64,000 nt of DNA from Bonia amplexicaulis (GCA_036346245.1 CM070742.1:1738501-1802500); one strand, 5' to 3'. Shown: positions 1 to 12,293, counted from the first letter of the stretch. The notes: generated from the letters alone by a model not told the origin. Made by a program: numbers and translations.

Positions 1-28
1 CAGAAAGGTATATTGTGTACAGAATCTA

Positions 29-2120
29 TCATAAGTACCTGCAATTCCGTGGCACACTCCAAGAAACAGAGTGCTTGCCCTTGTGAGGCAGCGACATGAA
101 CTTCCTCCAGTCCTGGAGCATGACATTCAGATCGTCGATCTTTCGGCGCAGACCGATGCAGCAGTTGGCGTGCATGGTGCAGACCCTGCTCATATTCCGG
201 CTGGGCTCGCAGAGGCCGCCGAAGAACTCGGTGCTGAGGAACTTGATGGTGACGCCAACCTCGGCGAGGTAGGGGTCGCTCTTGATGAAGTTGAGGACGT
301 CCTGGTCGTGGAACCCCGGGTGCTTCTCCCGCGCCGCGTACCAAAACTTGTAGAACTCGATCGTCTCCGTGTTGGACCGCACGTACGTGAACCCGCCGTT
401 GGGCTTGTTGCGCAGGTCGTCCGGGCTGCCCGTGAAGTGGTCGCAGGCGATCTGGAAGTCGCCGTCCGGGTAGAAGTGCGGCAGCGGGTTCCGGAACCAC
501 ACAATGTCCGTGTCCTGAAATGTTCAGAGACAGTATACGATGAGTTCTCGTCCAGGTTCTGAAACAGACTGATTAACAGAATTCTGTCAGAGAAGTTCAC
601 ACTTCATGCGTACCGTGAAAATGAAGCTGTAGCCCTTCTCGAGAACGACCCTCAGGAAATCGATCCTCCTCCACATCATCTGGAGGTAGCCGTCGGTCAT
701 GAAGTTCTTCTGCTCGGAGAAGTCCACCCCGTCGGTGATGAGCGCGAAGCAGTGCGGGTGTATCTGCTTGCAGCGGTGGTGCGCGGTGAGGTCGAGCGAG
801 ACGATGACGAGGTGGTCCAAGAGCTCCCTGGTGTTGTCACCGATCCGGAAGCTCTCGAGGAAGACGTCCACCACCGAGCCGGGCTCCGACCACGCCGAGT
901 TCAGCGTCGTCAGGATCACCGTGTCGTTCGCCATCGCGGCTGCCCTCAGGACCCTGTCCAGCCTCGCATCCTCACTATCCTACATGCAACAGAGCACAAG
1001 TCAATTTACTTATTTATTTTTCCGAGATAAGTGAGTTAATCAACGGAACAACTCATAAGCATATTTTTGTGTGCAAATGTCAGTCTTAGGCTCTTAGCTC
1101 GTAAAAAAAGGCCTATGGTTTAATGTAGCTTGATCTTCAGGCGATTCGCATGTTACTGAATTACTATAGGGTTGCATGTATGAAGAACGCGAACCATAAT
1201 GTAACTTGGCATTTGGCATGAGTTGTCACCAGAGACACGAGAAGTGGCTTGGCTACACCGGAGTAAATTTTCTGGGGAAGAAATTCTTGCTCATAAAACG
1301 AAATCAAAGTGTCCGCCGTCGCCGTGCATCACAACGTGGAATAACTTAGGAACAAAATTCATGCACGTTGCAATTGTAAAAGAGATTCTAGAAAGAGGCG
1401 AAGTAAGCAGACTGTTAACTTGGCCAAAAGTCAATTGTCAACTTATCTACAGTTTTAATCTGGTTGTCAATAAGGTTATTAACCATCGTGCTGGAATCGT
1501 CATTGATACTCAGCTTATATGAAACCGAGTTTTGTCCGATTAATTTGTAGTATAGCTCATGATCAGATCGCAACTCTTCACCTGAAATATTTACTACCAT
1601 TGACATTTGACAATGCAGTAACTCCAATGGAAGGAGAATTTTAACCGGCCCCCCATTAAACGATGAAAACTCCTTAAAAGATCTGAAGAACCGTTCCTGC
1701 TTTCTGGTGATCACGCGCAACAGCACCATCACAACCTTTCGAGCAACATTTTTTTCTAAAAAAAAAGAAGAAAGATTGACGACCTAGAGAGCACTAAAAC
1801 ATCTTTGCATGGTGCCGTGACAGCCGTGTATGCACCCTGATTCGGAAGGAAGACGGACGTGCTACGTACCGTACTACACTCACCAGATCGGCGTCGTCGT
1901 GGGGCGCGGCCGTCGCGGCCGCATGCCACGGCACGGCGGCGGGCCGGACGAGCAGGCCCGCGGGCGCCACGGCACGGTACAGCACGAGGCACGGCAGCGC
2001 GACAGCCGCCAGGAACAGCAGCGCCGTCACCACCCTCCTCGTCTCCACTCCGGCGGCGCCCTGGTCGGTCGCGCCGGCGCCGCTCTCATTGGCCCGCGTC
2101 AGCGGCAGCGGCGCGGCCAT
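29..2120 (-). CDS. Nucleotide-diphospho-sugar transferase family protein (GT77-like, PF03407 type)
   Basis: Three exons on the minus strand: 2120-1884, 979-614 and 514-29, all in phase 0 with GT/AG introns, giving about 361 residues; the stop is TGA at 31-29. The start ATG at 2120 is chosen because the only in-frame codon just upstream is GTG. Residues about 29-50 form one hydrophobic segment (VVTALLFLAAVALPCLVLY), so the protein is probably a type II Golgi membrane protein with a lumenal catalytic domain. Exon 3 opens with DTDIVWF, the DxD-type metal/nucleotide-sugar site typical of this family. Blocks such as FMTDGYLQMMWRR, YPDGDFQIACDHF and PGFHDQDVLNFI fit the plant family related to xylosyl- and arabinosyltransferases of cell-wall glycans. 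The sugar donor and acceptor cannot be told from sequence. Length and splice sites look intact, so the gene is probably functional. Confidence 0.9.
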
Positions 2121-2209
2121 GCGCACGGGTTTAGGTTAACCAGGACTTAACGAGAAGGTGGCCGCGGTCTGGGCGCAAATTTGCGGAGCCGCGCCGTTGG
2201 AGATATGAG

Positions 2210-2470
2210 GCCTCTTCGGTTGGACTGAAAAGCTGTAATTTATAGTTAAAATTATATTATAATAGTTAAAATTTTACTATAATTGAAGATAACTTATTTA
2301 GCATAATTAAATTTATTTTTTTTAAAAAAATAAAAAATGCTAACTCACCATAGATAACACAAATGAATATGAAAAAAAAGAACCGATAAAAAAACTCAAA
2401 AAAATTAAAACTTAAAAAAATAATAAAATTTATAAAAAGTAAAAAACAAGCCAGAAAGCTGAAACGAGCG
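2210..2470 (-). repeat. AT-rich dispersed repeat, family X, copy 1
   Basis: About 260 bp, AT-rich, beginning near a ttcggttggactg edge. It contains the family core in reverse orientation: tgctaactcaccatagataac followed by an aaaaaaaagaaccg run. At least eight other copies lie in the window. It is MITE-like in size, but no clean target-site duplication was seen. Confidence 0.6.
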
Positions 2471-3019
2471 GGACTGTTGTTTCGACCGGCGTTTCTCTGG
2501 TCTCGTGATGTGTTATCGGCGTTGGATCAGGGGTCCACGATACAGAATTCGGAAAGGTTCGGAATTGCCGTACGTCGTGCTACTACTGTTCTAGCCCGAT
2601 GCACGCACGGTCGAAGATGATTTTGTGCCGGAAACAGCGCCAAGTCCATGCTGAGCAGACTTCAAAGTTGATGACAGGTGGTTTACGGCTGCTAATATAG
2701 TGGAGCAATAAGCTAGATTTTATATAAAAAACAAAAACATCTTACCCATAATTTGATGAGTCATGGCTTAGATTTGTTGGTTGACTTAGAGATATATTAA
2801 TTTAAAATAATTATCAACAAAAGAAAAGCATCTAACCTTAATTTTAAGGGGTTAGGTTTTATTGTTGGCTTAGAGATATGCTATTAATTTTGAGAAGATT
2901 ATCAACAACGAAATATCTAGTCTTTAATTTGATGAACCTAAATTTAAAAGTTTTAGATTTGATAGCTGTAGCTGATTTAGAGATATATTCATTTAAAAAA
3001 ATAAAAGAGATAAGTGACC

Positions 3020-3260
3020 CTTCTCCAAACGGTTTAAGCTTCTGGCTTCTACAAGCTAGAAGCTATTTGGACCGCATCGGCTTTTAAATTTTGGTCTTTT
3101 TATTTTTTTCTTTTATTCTTTTGCATTGTCTCAAGAGATATAGTAGTGTTTTCAACTTTTATTATTATTTATTATTTTTTAACTTAGAAAAAACTAATAA
3201 CCACTATATTATAATTATAACTAAAAGGCTATAAATAGAAGGTAAAAGATATGGCATTTA
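3020..3260 (+). repeat. Family X repeat, divergent copy 2
   Basis: Edge sequence caaacggtttaagcttctgg and the internal order of T-rich tract, cattgtct core and tataataattat-like tail match family X, but this copy is strongly diverged. Its ends (aagcttctggcttc, and ggcatttaagccg on the far side) are weakly inverted. Confidence 0.4.
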
Positions 3261-4505
3261 AGCCGTTTAGAGCACTCCCTTACTTGTGCGGGCTAATAAT
3301 AGCCTAGCTCTAGCTGTACGTAATAAACGTAGGTGCCGTCCGTTCAGAAAGTGGATGGTACTCGATTAAAATACCGATTCGTTGAAGAGAATTATCGCTT
3401 TCTCATTAGATTTAATCTCAGTTAGTGCACGTTTGTGGATAGCCACGTTGTGACCTTCGATATCGTCAAACTTGAGGTTACTGGGCCCAGTAGTGTTGCG
3501 TAACGCGCAGCCGGCTCAGAGCATTCCTTCTTGCCGAAAGGACAAAAGAATTTCGTTTACCACTTCACCTTTCACATCGGCATGTCGTTCGAGCCATTAG
3601 GGCAAAGGCCACTTTCTGGCTGATACAAGTAATCGATACTGAATTCCGTCAAAGGAAAAAATCCACACCAAGTTTCTAATTTGCTGATCAAAAGCGACTT
3701 TCAGTACAAATTCCTCCTTTGGCCGCCGTATAAAATTCTAAGCCGTGGCTCTGTTTTCCTCGTGCAACTTGTACGGTGTTTCTGACCAGACAGCCGATGG
3801 ATTTGCTTCCGACAAAATTACGCAGGGGGTAACTTTTGGGCTGCGCTTGAAACACAGAAATTTCACCGGTGTTTTTACGTAAATTTCATAGTAAACAATC
3901 GAATTTCCGTGGGGATCGGGGGGAAAAAACCCACGTTCCAAACAAGCCTCTAGTTTTGGGTTCAGGTCCGCCTTAATTCTGCGTCCATAAATTGAACACA
4001 CGCAAAATTTCCTGACACAGGCATCATGCATGTATTAAATCTTCTCATTTGATCCAACAAAAGAAAAGAAAAACTATTAAGCCTCACTCTACATTAAACA
4101 TTTGCACCGGCGCAGCTTCCCAAGACTACAGCCCAGAATTCTACGAGAGAGAAGAAAAGAAAGCTTGTCAGCTAGAGCTAAGTGGCGCTATTTTTCATTT
4201 TCATATGGGCCAGGCGGCCAGCTGCTGGGCCGAAAGTTACAACCAAACCAGGAGAAAACTGTCAAAACATGCCCATAAAAGGCCCAACCCAACATTGTAA
4301 CATCTCCGCCCATATCGAATTAGGCCTATAGTAATCTATATGTGTGTGTGCACGTGAGGGTATAGATTAGTTTCATCTTGCTAATTAGCTTGAGAATCAC
4401 TAACATATAAATATATGATTTCAAATGGTAATAACCTCCGATTAACCATTTTACGTGAAACGAGAACGAAAGCGTTACACAACAACTCCGCATGACACGC
4501 TGGTT

Positions 4506-4802
4506 TTACGAGTCGAGCGTGGACAGCAACACGTCGAGGCTGATCCGGCTCCCCGACGATGACGTCGTCGTCGGCGAGAGCAGGCTGCCGTCACTGCCAC
4601 TCCCGGCCGGGTCCAACGCCAACGCGAGTGACAGCGAGAGCGAGCAGCCGTCGTGGTGTTCGCCACCCAGTGACGACGGCTTCTCGCTTCCAGCGACGTG
4701 GCTTGCCGGTTGGAGGCTGCACGGGAGGCGCGAGTCTGCGCGGTCACCGCCGGTGCGGCTCGCCGTGGGCACGACGCGGTGCCGTGCATGGCATAGGTTC
4801 AT
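4506..4802 (-). pseudogene. Possible gene fragment, serine/leucine-rich tail, unidentified
   Basis: A 98-codon open frame in a GC-rich patch (stop at 4506) in otherwise AT-rich DNA. Its C-terminal half has a low-complexity SLSLSLALAL stretch followed by SSSGSRISLDVLLSTLDS, of the kind found at the C-termini of some plant transcription factors. A TATA-like ctatataacg lies only about 15 bp before the first ATG, too close for a normal promoter, and no DNA-binding domain is present. I do not recognise the gene. It may be the last exon of a decayed transcription-factor gene or a chance open frame. Confidence 0.25.
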
Positions 4803-5379
4803 TCTCCATCGTTATATAGTGTTGGCACTAGTCATTCGGAATGCAGCAGCTAAGTAAACGCACTACTAGTAGTAGTAGTATCTGATTACGGACTCTTTTT
4901 TTAGATTATTTCAGTTTATGATTTACTTTTTTGTCACTGTTTTTAAAGTTATTTATTAAGATAGTATTTTAAAAACGACTTATCAGTTTTTGTTGCATAA
5001 ATGCTCGTATTAGAGCCGAAAAACATAAGACGCGCCATTAAACAACAAGCCTTATAATCATGTGGAACTTGAAGAAAGTTTGAAAGTATTATTATTTTAC
5101 TAGACAAAAGAAAAGGTCGCCTATTCGGCCGGCCAGTCCCTTCAAACTTTTGCCCTTTTTTGTGATCGGAGGGAAGGAAGACGACGACGACGATATATCA
5201 TATATGTGCAACCAACTGACCAATCTCTCTCACTGCGTATGTGAGAGATCGAGCATGCAGCGGCAGCAGAGCAAATTACTTCACACAGGTGGAAACAAAT
5301 CAACAGGGGGGCTAATGTTATTGTTATCAAGTTGTCAGACGTGAGCAGGAGATGCCTCGCCTTCGTTGCCTAGCTAGTA

Positions 5380-5458
5380 TTTTTGCACTATTCATAATTC
5401 ATAATTTTTGCACTATTCATAATTCATAATTTTTGCACTATTCATAATTTCGTCTTTT
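5380..5458. repeat. 25-bp tandem repeat, about three units
   Basis: The unit ttttgcactattcataattc recurs three times in succession immediately before the family X copy. Confidence 0.75.
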
Positions 5459-5685
5459 TCTAATTTTTTTGGGCTTTTTTGAGCTTTTTTTGTCGGTTCT
5501 TTTTTTCCCGTATTCGTTTGCGTTGTCTGTGATGGGCTAACAAATTCTTTATATTTTTTAATTTTTTTAAATTTAATTATGTTGAATAAGCCTCTGTCAG
5601 CTACATTGTTTTTTTCAGCCAGCTACAGTGTTTTCAGCCATAAGCCACCAAAAATAAGCCGAACTGAACACCACCTAAGAACAAC
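5440..5685 (+). repeat. Family X repeat, copy 3
   Basis: Carries the well-preserved core cgtattcgtttgcgttgtct followed by gtgatgggctaac, preceded by T-rich tracts and followed by a cagctacagtg / aagccgaactgaac edge. It is in the same orientation as the copies near 18.8 and 38.4 kb. Confidence 0.7.
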
Positions 5686-7204
5686 GCGGCTGGGAAATCA
5701 GATAGAGAAACCTTGACTAGAAATGTGTTCGACGACATGTAAGTTATTTTCTTGTAAAAATAGTACCACTAAATTCATATGTGAAGCCAGATGCCAAAGT
5801 TTGCTGGCATGGACTCAACGCAAAATCAAATTGGTCCTTATATTCTGAACAGGAAGCAATGGTCGTCTAATATAAATTAAAGAATGTCCCTGCATTTCTT
5901 TTTTGTCGAGCAATCATAAAACATCTTAACATAAATGATTGGTGAAATCACTCGAGTCCTTCGACTATACTGTTATCACCGAGATCTACAAAGCATGCAC
6001 ATTGCACAATGATATGCATATTGACGAGATTATTTTTTTTAGGGAGCATATTGACTAGCTAAATAATACGAAACGGAATATGGATCCCACAAGAATGAAT
6101 GCACGTGCTTTCCCAACACTCACATCTTTCTAACACAACAGCTTCCAAATCATAGCCATGCAGACATCATGTCACCGAGGCAGTACGTGTCTGTGCTGTC
6201 AAAAAGAAGATACTTGCGTGTACTCGTATTTTGAGATCACGAGCTAATTAGAACCGTGATTAGCTAGAGCACAAAATTTAATTTCATGGATTAGATAGTA
6301 TGGTAAATTAGCTGTTTTTGGAGGCTCTACGGTTCAACACCCAACAAGCTACGTACTGCCTGAAACACCCAACAAGCTACGTACTGCCTGAAACACTTGG
6401 GGCAGGAAACCAGGAGAAAACATGCGGTAGCACATTGCAAAACAAAAAAAAAAGAAAAGAAATCTCTATGTCAATGTCTAGATATACACAACAATCAATA
6501 TACCTTGCATTACAAGAACCTGCAACTATATATGATTTATGGAGTATGTATGTATGAATCTAAGTTGCAAAACACAGAAAAGGTTGGAGACGAAGAGATA
6601 GATGAGGGAGACGAGCACTGAGATGGGAGTGCTTAATTTTGGTGTGCAGGAGCGGCGGGGGGTTGCACAGGAAGAGACAAAAGGTTGGAGACGAAGGAGG
6701 TGTTAGCTATGCTGTCAGGACTGGGGCGGAAAAAAAGCTCGTTAGTGAGGCTCGTTGACTTAGTTCAAAATTGCTATAATTATACTTGTTAAGTGGTTAA
6801 ACATTAAAATGAGTTGATTTCAAATGTATTTTGCTCTAGCTCGGCTCGGCTCGTTAGCTCGTTTCTAAAAATATTTTTAAATTACAAGTGCAAAAATGAA
6901 CTTGGTCTAAATCACAACATATCTCAATCACTTTTTTTCAGCCATTAGATTAAGATCCAACCATCCTCATCTTTCTCCTCATCTCATATATATACACATC
7001 ACACATTCACATCTCCAAAACCTAACTTAATATTTAAATTTGGCATTCTAAGGACTATTCCATACAGATGTACATATCACAACAGATGTATAGGATTTTT
7101 CCGCGATGAAATTAGAATTTATGAGGGCTAGAACAGGAGAAATCAAAATAGATAAAAACCTATTTATAGATTTCAGAAATCCTGAAGGACTAAATTGAAA
7201 AATA

Positions 7205-7225
7205 TCCAAAACCCTAACCCTAAAA
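7205..7225. promoter_or_regulatory. Interstitial telo-box motifs
   Basis: Two adjacent copies of the plant telomere-repeat unit (aaaccctaaccctaaaa) at the edge of the GC-rich block. Single telo-boxes are common in plant promoters and 5' leaders, so this is more likely a promoter motif than a relic of a telomere. Confidence 0.4.
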
Positions 7226-7228
7226 TCC

Positions 7229-7980
7229 TTCGCCGCCCGATTCTTCTCACCGCCACTCGCCTCCCTCCTCACCCCAATCTCCCTTGACCCCTCCTCCGCC
7301 TCCTTCCCGCCTCCCTCTTCCCTCCTCCTCTCCGCCGCCTCCCCTACTCCTCGCCGCCCTCCTCCTCCTTCCCGCCGCCGCCTCCTCCCCCTCCCCTCGC
7401 TGCCTCCCCTACCAACCCGCCGGCCTCCCGCCTCCTCCTCCCACCAGCCCGCCGGCCTCCCGCCGCCTCCCCGCCTTGCGTGAAGGCATGGCCGAGGTCC
7501 CGTCGCCGCCAGCGTCCTCGACTTCCGAGCCGGGGAGGTCGCCTCCACATGCGCTTCTCCTCCTCATTCCCACCCGCTCGTGCCCCTCCTTCCCGCGAAG
7601 CTGCCAAGCTCTGCTCCGCCAACGGTAAGGCGTCCTATTTGGATCATGAGGTGTTCTGGTTGCTGCTCTTCCTTCATTTTGTTCTTCGATTTGATTTTGG
7701 TTTGATTTGGTCTGGATGTAGAGGGTGGCGAGGAGGGGGTACCGGAGGTCCGGGTTTCGAGGACGACGGCGCCGTCGCGGTGGAGGTGGCGGCGTCGAAT
7801 TTGGCCGGTTCAATGGACCGGGATGCGAGTGGCGAGGCCTCGGAAGGCCTTGGCGACGCTAACGCCGACGACGCAGCGGCTCTCTGTTCCGAGGATGGCC
7901 GATTTTTCAGGCCACCGTTCGTTCCGGGCCGGGCGTGCTTCGGGCTGACATGGTCCTGGCCCGGCCGTGCTTCGGGCTGA
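7229..7980 (+). other. Pyrimidine-rich GC block, possible gene or transposon fragment
   Basis: From about 7229 to 7480 the plus strand is almost purely C/T with CCTCC and CCGCC repeats. It is followed by a short open stretch with an ATG at 7488 and a GT-like donor at about 7625 (caacg|gtaagg). The rest to 7980 is GC-rich with a duplicated gcttcgggctga motif. Translations are low-complexity and match no family I know. It could be the 5' leader of a decayed gene or a Pack-type element. It is not shown to be part of the bHLH gene, which has its own start 130 bp further on. Confidence 0.3.
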
Positions 7981-8113
7981 TATGGGGCAGTTATTTTTTC
8001 CCTATTTTTGAGGGTTCAACTGCACGTGCCCCTGGCAAGTGGCAACCACCCCCAATATTCTAGCGCTAAGCTTCCACCGGCAACTGCCCCGCTGTTCCAC
8101 CGTGACGCCGACC

Positions 8114-8998
8114 ATGAGCTTCCTCCAGGACGTCCACCCCGAGGTCACCGACGCGCTCCTCGGCTTCGTCTACGACCCGCTCGACCCCTCCGTTAACGCT
8201 TGCCTCGACGACTTCCTCAACCCCCTCCCCGACGACGACGACCAGCACTGCGCCAAGAGGCCGCGCGCCAGCTGCGGCGACGACGCGCGGTTCGGCTTCA
8301 CAGCCGTGGACAGCTGCAGCCTCGGCCAGCCGTGGAACATTGGTGGCGGTAGCCAGATGCTGGTGCCGGAGCTCCTGACCGAACTCGTCCTGCCACTGCC
8401 GCCGCCGCCGGTGCAGCAGCTGCTGCCTCCGGCCTTCGTCCGCGGAGCTGACGCAAAGAAGGCGGCGGGCAACGGGTGCCAGTCCGTGCAGAGCGCCGCG
8501 GCGAGGGAGCGGCGGAAGCGGATCAGCGAGAAGACGGCGGAGCTGTCGCGGCTGATCCCAGGCGGGCACAAGCTGAACACCGCCGAGATGCTGCAGGAGG
8601 CCGGCCGCCACGTGAAGCTCCTCCAGGCCCAGGTCGGCATGCTCGCCCTGATGCACACCATCAAGGTAATTATTAACAAGGAACGCGGCACAACCACTGC
8701 ATTTCTCAAGCTTGATCGATGCCTCATTGGTAAAATGCAATACACTTTGACGTACCGTCCTGAGTCCTGACCAATGAGTGTTCTTGCATACTTGCAGAAT
8801 GACAAGATACCGTCCATGGCGCAAGAGCAAATGCACGCGCTGCTCGTCTGCGGCAGCGTGCAGGAGCGGCTGGCAGCCGAGGGCAAGTGCCTGGTGCCGA
8901 GGAAGCTGGTGGACACCATGGCCAAGGACAACGCCATCAAGTCCAACGCGCTGGTGAACAGAGACCTGAACCGCTTCATGGAGTCGCTGCAGCAGTAG
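8114..8998 (+). CDS. bHLH transcription factor, bHLH52/53-like
   Basis: Two exons, 8114-8665 and 8798-8998, joined by a 132-bp GT/AG intron, give 250 residues ending in TAG. The start ATG at 8114 sits in a good context (gccgaccATGa). An in-frame extension to 8039 begins with GTG and is not used. Residues about 123-175 form the basic helix-loop-helix: QSAAARERRKRIS (basic part with ERRKR), then a helix, the loop IPGGHKLNTAEML and a second helix running into LQAQVGML. The order SxQSxAARERR...KLIPGG.K.NTAEM is characteristic of the bHLH52/53-type plant subgroup, where the usual H of the H-E-R DNA contact is replaced, so E-box preference may be altered. The N-terminus is acidic with poly-Asp (DDDD). 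The intron position after the second helix is plausible for the group. It is a nuclear regulator, and the target genes are unknown. Confidence 0.9.
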
Positions 8999-9740
8999 CC
9001 GGACACGGAGTCGGTCATGGCTGCCGCGCGCATCCGTGCATGCATGGTTGTCCTTTTTTGAGAACACCACCGTGCAGTGCATGCATGCGCTCCTGCTGTT
9101 GTCGTGTGTTCCTCACCCCTGACCATGACGCCTGTCTATAACTGATCAGTACTGGTTAGATTAGATGTAGGCATCAGGACTAATTGATTTATATCGCTTT
9201 TAATTTCGGTTAATCTAGTTTTGAACACTGTATCCACACCTGTGAATTTGGATGCCCATAGATGTCATGATTCTCAGTAGATTTGGTGACTTTTAGTTGG
9301 AATTTATTCTCTCAATAAATAGAGTCTCTGAATGAAGACCTTGTTCTCTATTTTTTTAGAGCCTGTTTTCTCAAATTTAACAGATCTATGTTTGTACCGT
9401 CCTGCAGAGTGTACGACCAAAAATTTCCCTGTTGGTCAATGTGAACATAAAGCATATGAACACTGTGGACCATCGAGCTGTGCGTTTATATTGTTGGTCT
9501 CCCGGCTAATAGTTGAGCTGAGCCCCAGATCGGTAGGCCCTGCAGTGCCAGTATGAATATCCAAGGCCATGGTTTTTGGGCCTAGTTTCGGCTGCACTAA
9601 TTAATATCTCTGCGACAATGACTGCTTCTGCTTATTGCTCATTTATATTGATTTTTACTGACAGTTTTTTATTTTAACTTGTAAATAGTATGACTGCGCC
9701 GGCAGATCATCTTGGCCAGAGGATTCCGCCCCTTGCCTGT
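8999..9740. other. 3' flank of the bHLH gene
   Basis: Holds the presumed 3' UTR and AT-rich sequence. I see no gene. aataaatag at about 9314 is a possible polyadenylation signal, but it is weak. Confidence 0.4.
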
Positions 9741-9913
9741 AGAATCTCTTGTTCGCGCATCGCACAAAAAAAAAAAACCCCACTAATATGGGGCTACGCC
9801 ATTTACATACGTACTACGATATAACTGTCCACTTGGCTTGACTAGCTAGCTTAGCTAATCCATGTTTATATGTGTACGTACCTGCCGTGACCATCGCAGT
9901 CATGCTCGGTTTC
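9741..9913 (+). repeat. About 170-bp direct repeat, unit A
   Basis: Runs from agaatctcttgttcgcgcat through an A-tract, ggggctacgc, gtactacgat and gtacgtacctgcc to cagtcatg. It matches 10091-10256 closely, with only scattered substitutions. Confidence 0.85.
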
Positions 9914-10090
9914 TAGAGTGGAATTAGAACATAAAAGGTTAGAATTCACAACTTATCGTACAGAGGCCACGCAAACCATCCATGCTGGCACAGTACGCAG
10001 CTTAGGACTTAAAAATAAAATATTAATAAAAATAAAATTAGCGAGGATTAACTTTAAAATATTAATAAAAATAATTAAATAATAAAAAAT

Positions 10091-10256
10091 CAAAATCTCT
10101 CGTCCGTGCATCGCAAAAAAAAAAATCTAATCTGGGGCTACGCGATTTACATGCGTACTACGATGTAACTGTCCACATGGCTTGACAAGCTAGCTTAGCT
10201 AGTCCATGTTCATATGTGTACGTACCTGCCGGGACGATCGCAGTCATGGCCGGTTC
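10091..10256 (+). repeat. About 170-bp direct repeat, unit B
   Basis: Second copy of the unit at 9741-9913, about 350 bp downstream. A further 25-bp piece (gtacctgccgtgacgatcgca) occurs at 10510-10532, so the repeat was probably amplified more than once. Confidence 0.85.
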
Positions 10257-10889
10257 CGTTGCGTCCGAAGAAGCGTGCGCTGCAGTAGCTAGCATACGTC
10301 CTCTTTGACCTCGACCACAGTTAGCTGCCCTTCACCTCGCGCGGTCAGTCGTGCATGGATTAATCATGACCGTCCAGTGGACGGCATATATACAAGCTTG
10401 ATGTGTCCACACTAATTAACTAGTGCGCATCTGCTGTCGCTCTACGCGTACTGATCAACTTGTTAGGTTATGTAACAGGCGCGTGTAGTTGCCGTAAACA
10501 ATGACGCGTGCGTACCTGCCGTGACGATCGCACAACCTTTTGGTCTTTATCATTCACACCATCCACCCGGGTTCTTTTCGTCTTATAACTTCTCTCCAAC
10601 AAATAAATAATAAAAATACATTTTCATTGTTGTTTCAACGTGACTTATCGGGACAGCCGTTTAAAACAACTTATCAATATTCTGTTCATTCATATAAACG
10701 TTCGTGCTAGGGCTAAAAACCATAAACTACAGTTACAAGCCATAAGTCGTAACAAAAAAGAACCTAAAGCTATATACAGAGTCTGCACCATCTGATCTAT
10801 TATATTATTAAAGCAAAGACAAAACAAGCCACCACGTTCGCTCTCAAGTGGTAGAACTTTTCACATTAATCAGAGAAAAATATACACCA

Positions 10890-11760
10890 TTGATCGTGAT
10901 GGATCCAAATTATAATACAATTAGTAATTTAATAGATAAAATTCAAATAATTCATGTCACATACAATTCAAATAATAGAAGAATTTTAAAGTAAAAAATA
11001 GATAAAATTAGTAATTTAATTTTCATATGAATTCAAATAAAAATAAATAAATTAGTAATTTGATTTTCATACGAATTCCTAAGTAAAATCTTTAAACAAA
11101 ATAATTCAGAAAAAAGTAAACAAAAATCAACATTAGGATTTCTATATGAATTCAAACAAAAATAACTAAATTTGGAATAAAAAAATAAAATTAGTATTTT
11201 AATTTCGATATGAATTCCAAAGAAAAATATATAAATAACTATAAATCGGAATAAAAATTAAAAAATAGCAATTGGATATGCATATGAATTCCAACCAAAA
11301 AATTGGAATCTGAAATAGAAAAAATAAAATTTTAATTTCCATATAATTTCAAAGTAAAAAAATCTTTAAATAACTAAAACTCAGAATAAATTAAATAAAA
11401 TTAGCAATTTGGATTTTTCATATAAATTCCAACTAAAACATAAAAAAGAAAATTTGCCATTTAATTGCAATAAAATTTTGAAGTAAAATACTTGAATAAC
11501 TAAAATTTAGAATAAATTAAATAAAATTAGCAATTAGGTTTCCATATGAACTCGTAAGTAAAACACCTGAATAAATATAATTTAAAATAAAAATTAAACA
11601 AATATTAAAAAAAAATAAAATTTAGAATAAAAAACAAAACTAGCAATTTGAGTTCGTAAGAATTCCAAAGTAAAATCCCTAAATAAAAAAATAAAAGTTA
11701 GGAATTGGATTTGTATACAAATTTCAACAAAAAATAATTAAATTTAGAATAAAAAAAGAA
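10890..11760. repeat. AT-rich degenerate tandem repeat, roughly 60-75 bp period
   Basis: Very AT-rich sequence in which catatgaattc-like and aaaattagcaattt-like motifs alternate about eleven times at intervals of about 45-115 bp. Units are heavily diverged. No open frame of note. Confidence 0.65.
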
Positions 11761-12293
11761 ATGAAGTAACTAACAATACTAGCGAAGAAGTTTGCGAGAG
11801 TTTCTCTAGCAACATCGAAATGCATGAGCATCTGCGAGTAATTTCCCAGCGCAATAGCCATGGAATTGTAGGGGTAATTCATAGGTGAGCACAGCAGTAG
11901 TGCATCGGACTTACACCGAATCATATCCCAAGAGGGAGATGGAAAAGAAAGAGAAAAAAAAAGGCGCGACGCAATTGCAATTGCAAGGCACGAAACGATC
12001 TTGCAAATTGAGATTATTTTTTTCCTCGATGTTGAGGTATTGAGGTGGTTCCAACGTTTGTTTGTCTGACTGACCGGACACACAGCGACTTGGACCCGGC
12101 CACGACTGACGTGTGCGGCGTGAGTCAGGCCCTGTGCAACTTGCCTCTACCGGATGGCTGACCGACCGACTCCTTGAAACGTGCATGGTGTACTAGGTTC
12201 GCTCTTCCTGCGACAACGTTTGACTTGCCACTAGCTTCGAGTCTTTTATTTGGAGAGTTCCATAAAATTCATGTTAGTTCGAAACAACGTATA
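11761..12293. other. Unassigned sequence
   Basis: No gene or recognised repeat. Open frames on the minus strand are short and change composition abruptly. Confidence 0.35.

Larger units (their letters stand above)
2121..4474. other. Intergenic, repeat-rich
   Basis: No gene is supported here. The stretch holds the putative upstream region of the sugar transferase, two copies of the AT-rich dispersed repeat listed separately, and AT-rich unique-looking sequence. At 2740-2960 three paragraphs of similar text (motif taagagatat after a ttggctta-like run) suggest a degenerate local duplication. Confidence 0.5.
4803..7000. other. Intergenic with short tandem repeats
   Basis: No gene seen. It contains a short (agt)n microsatellite near 4866, a family X copy, a three-unit 25-bp tandem repeat, and a two-unit 28-bp direct repeat at about 6337-6393 (cccaacaagctacgtactgc twice). 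Confidence 0.5.

Noticed and set aside
8066..9126. Two long minus-strand open frames opposite the bHLH gene
   Set aside because: They are mirror frames of a GC-rich coding exon and span its intron; the plus-strand bHLH domain is decisive.
10796..12220. Possible Helitron (tctattatattattaaagc start; ctag near 12215)
   Set aside because: No 3' hairpin before a CTRR end could be found and the interior is a degenerate tandem repeat, so the call is not supportable.
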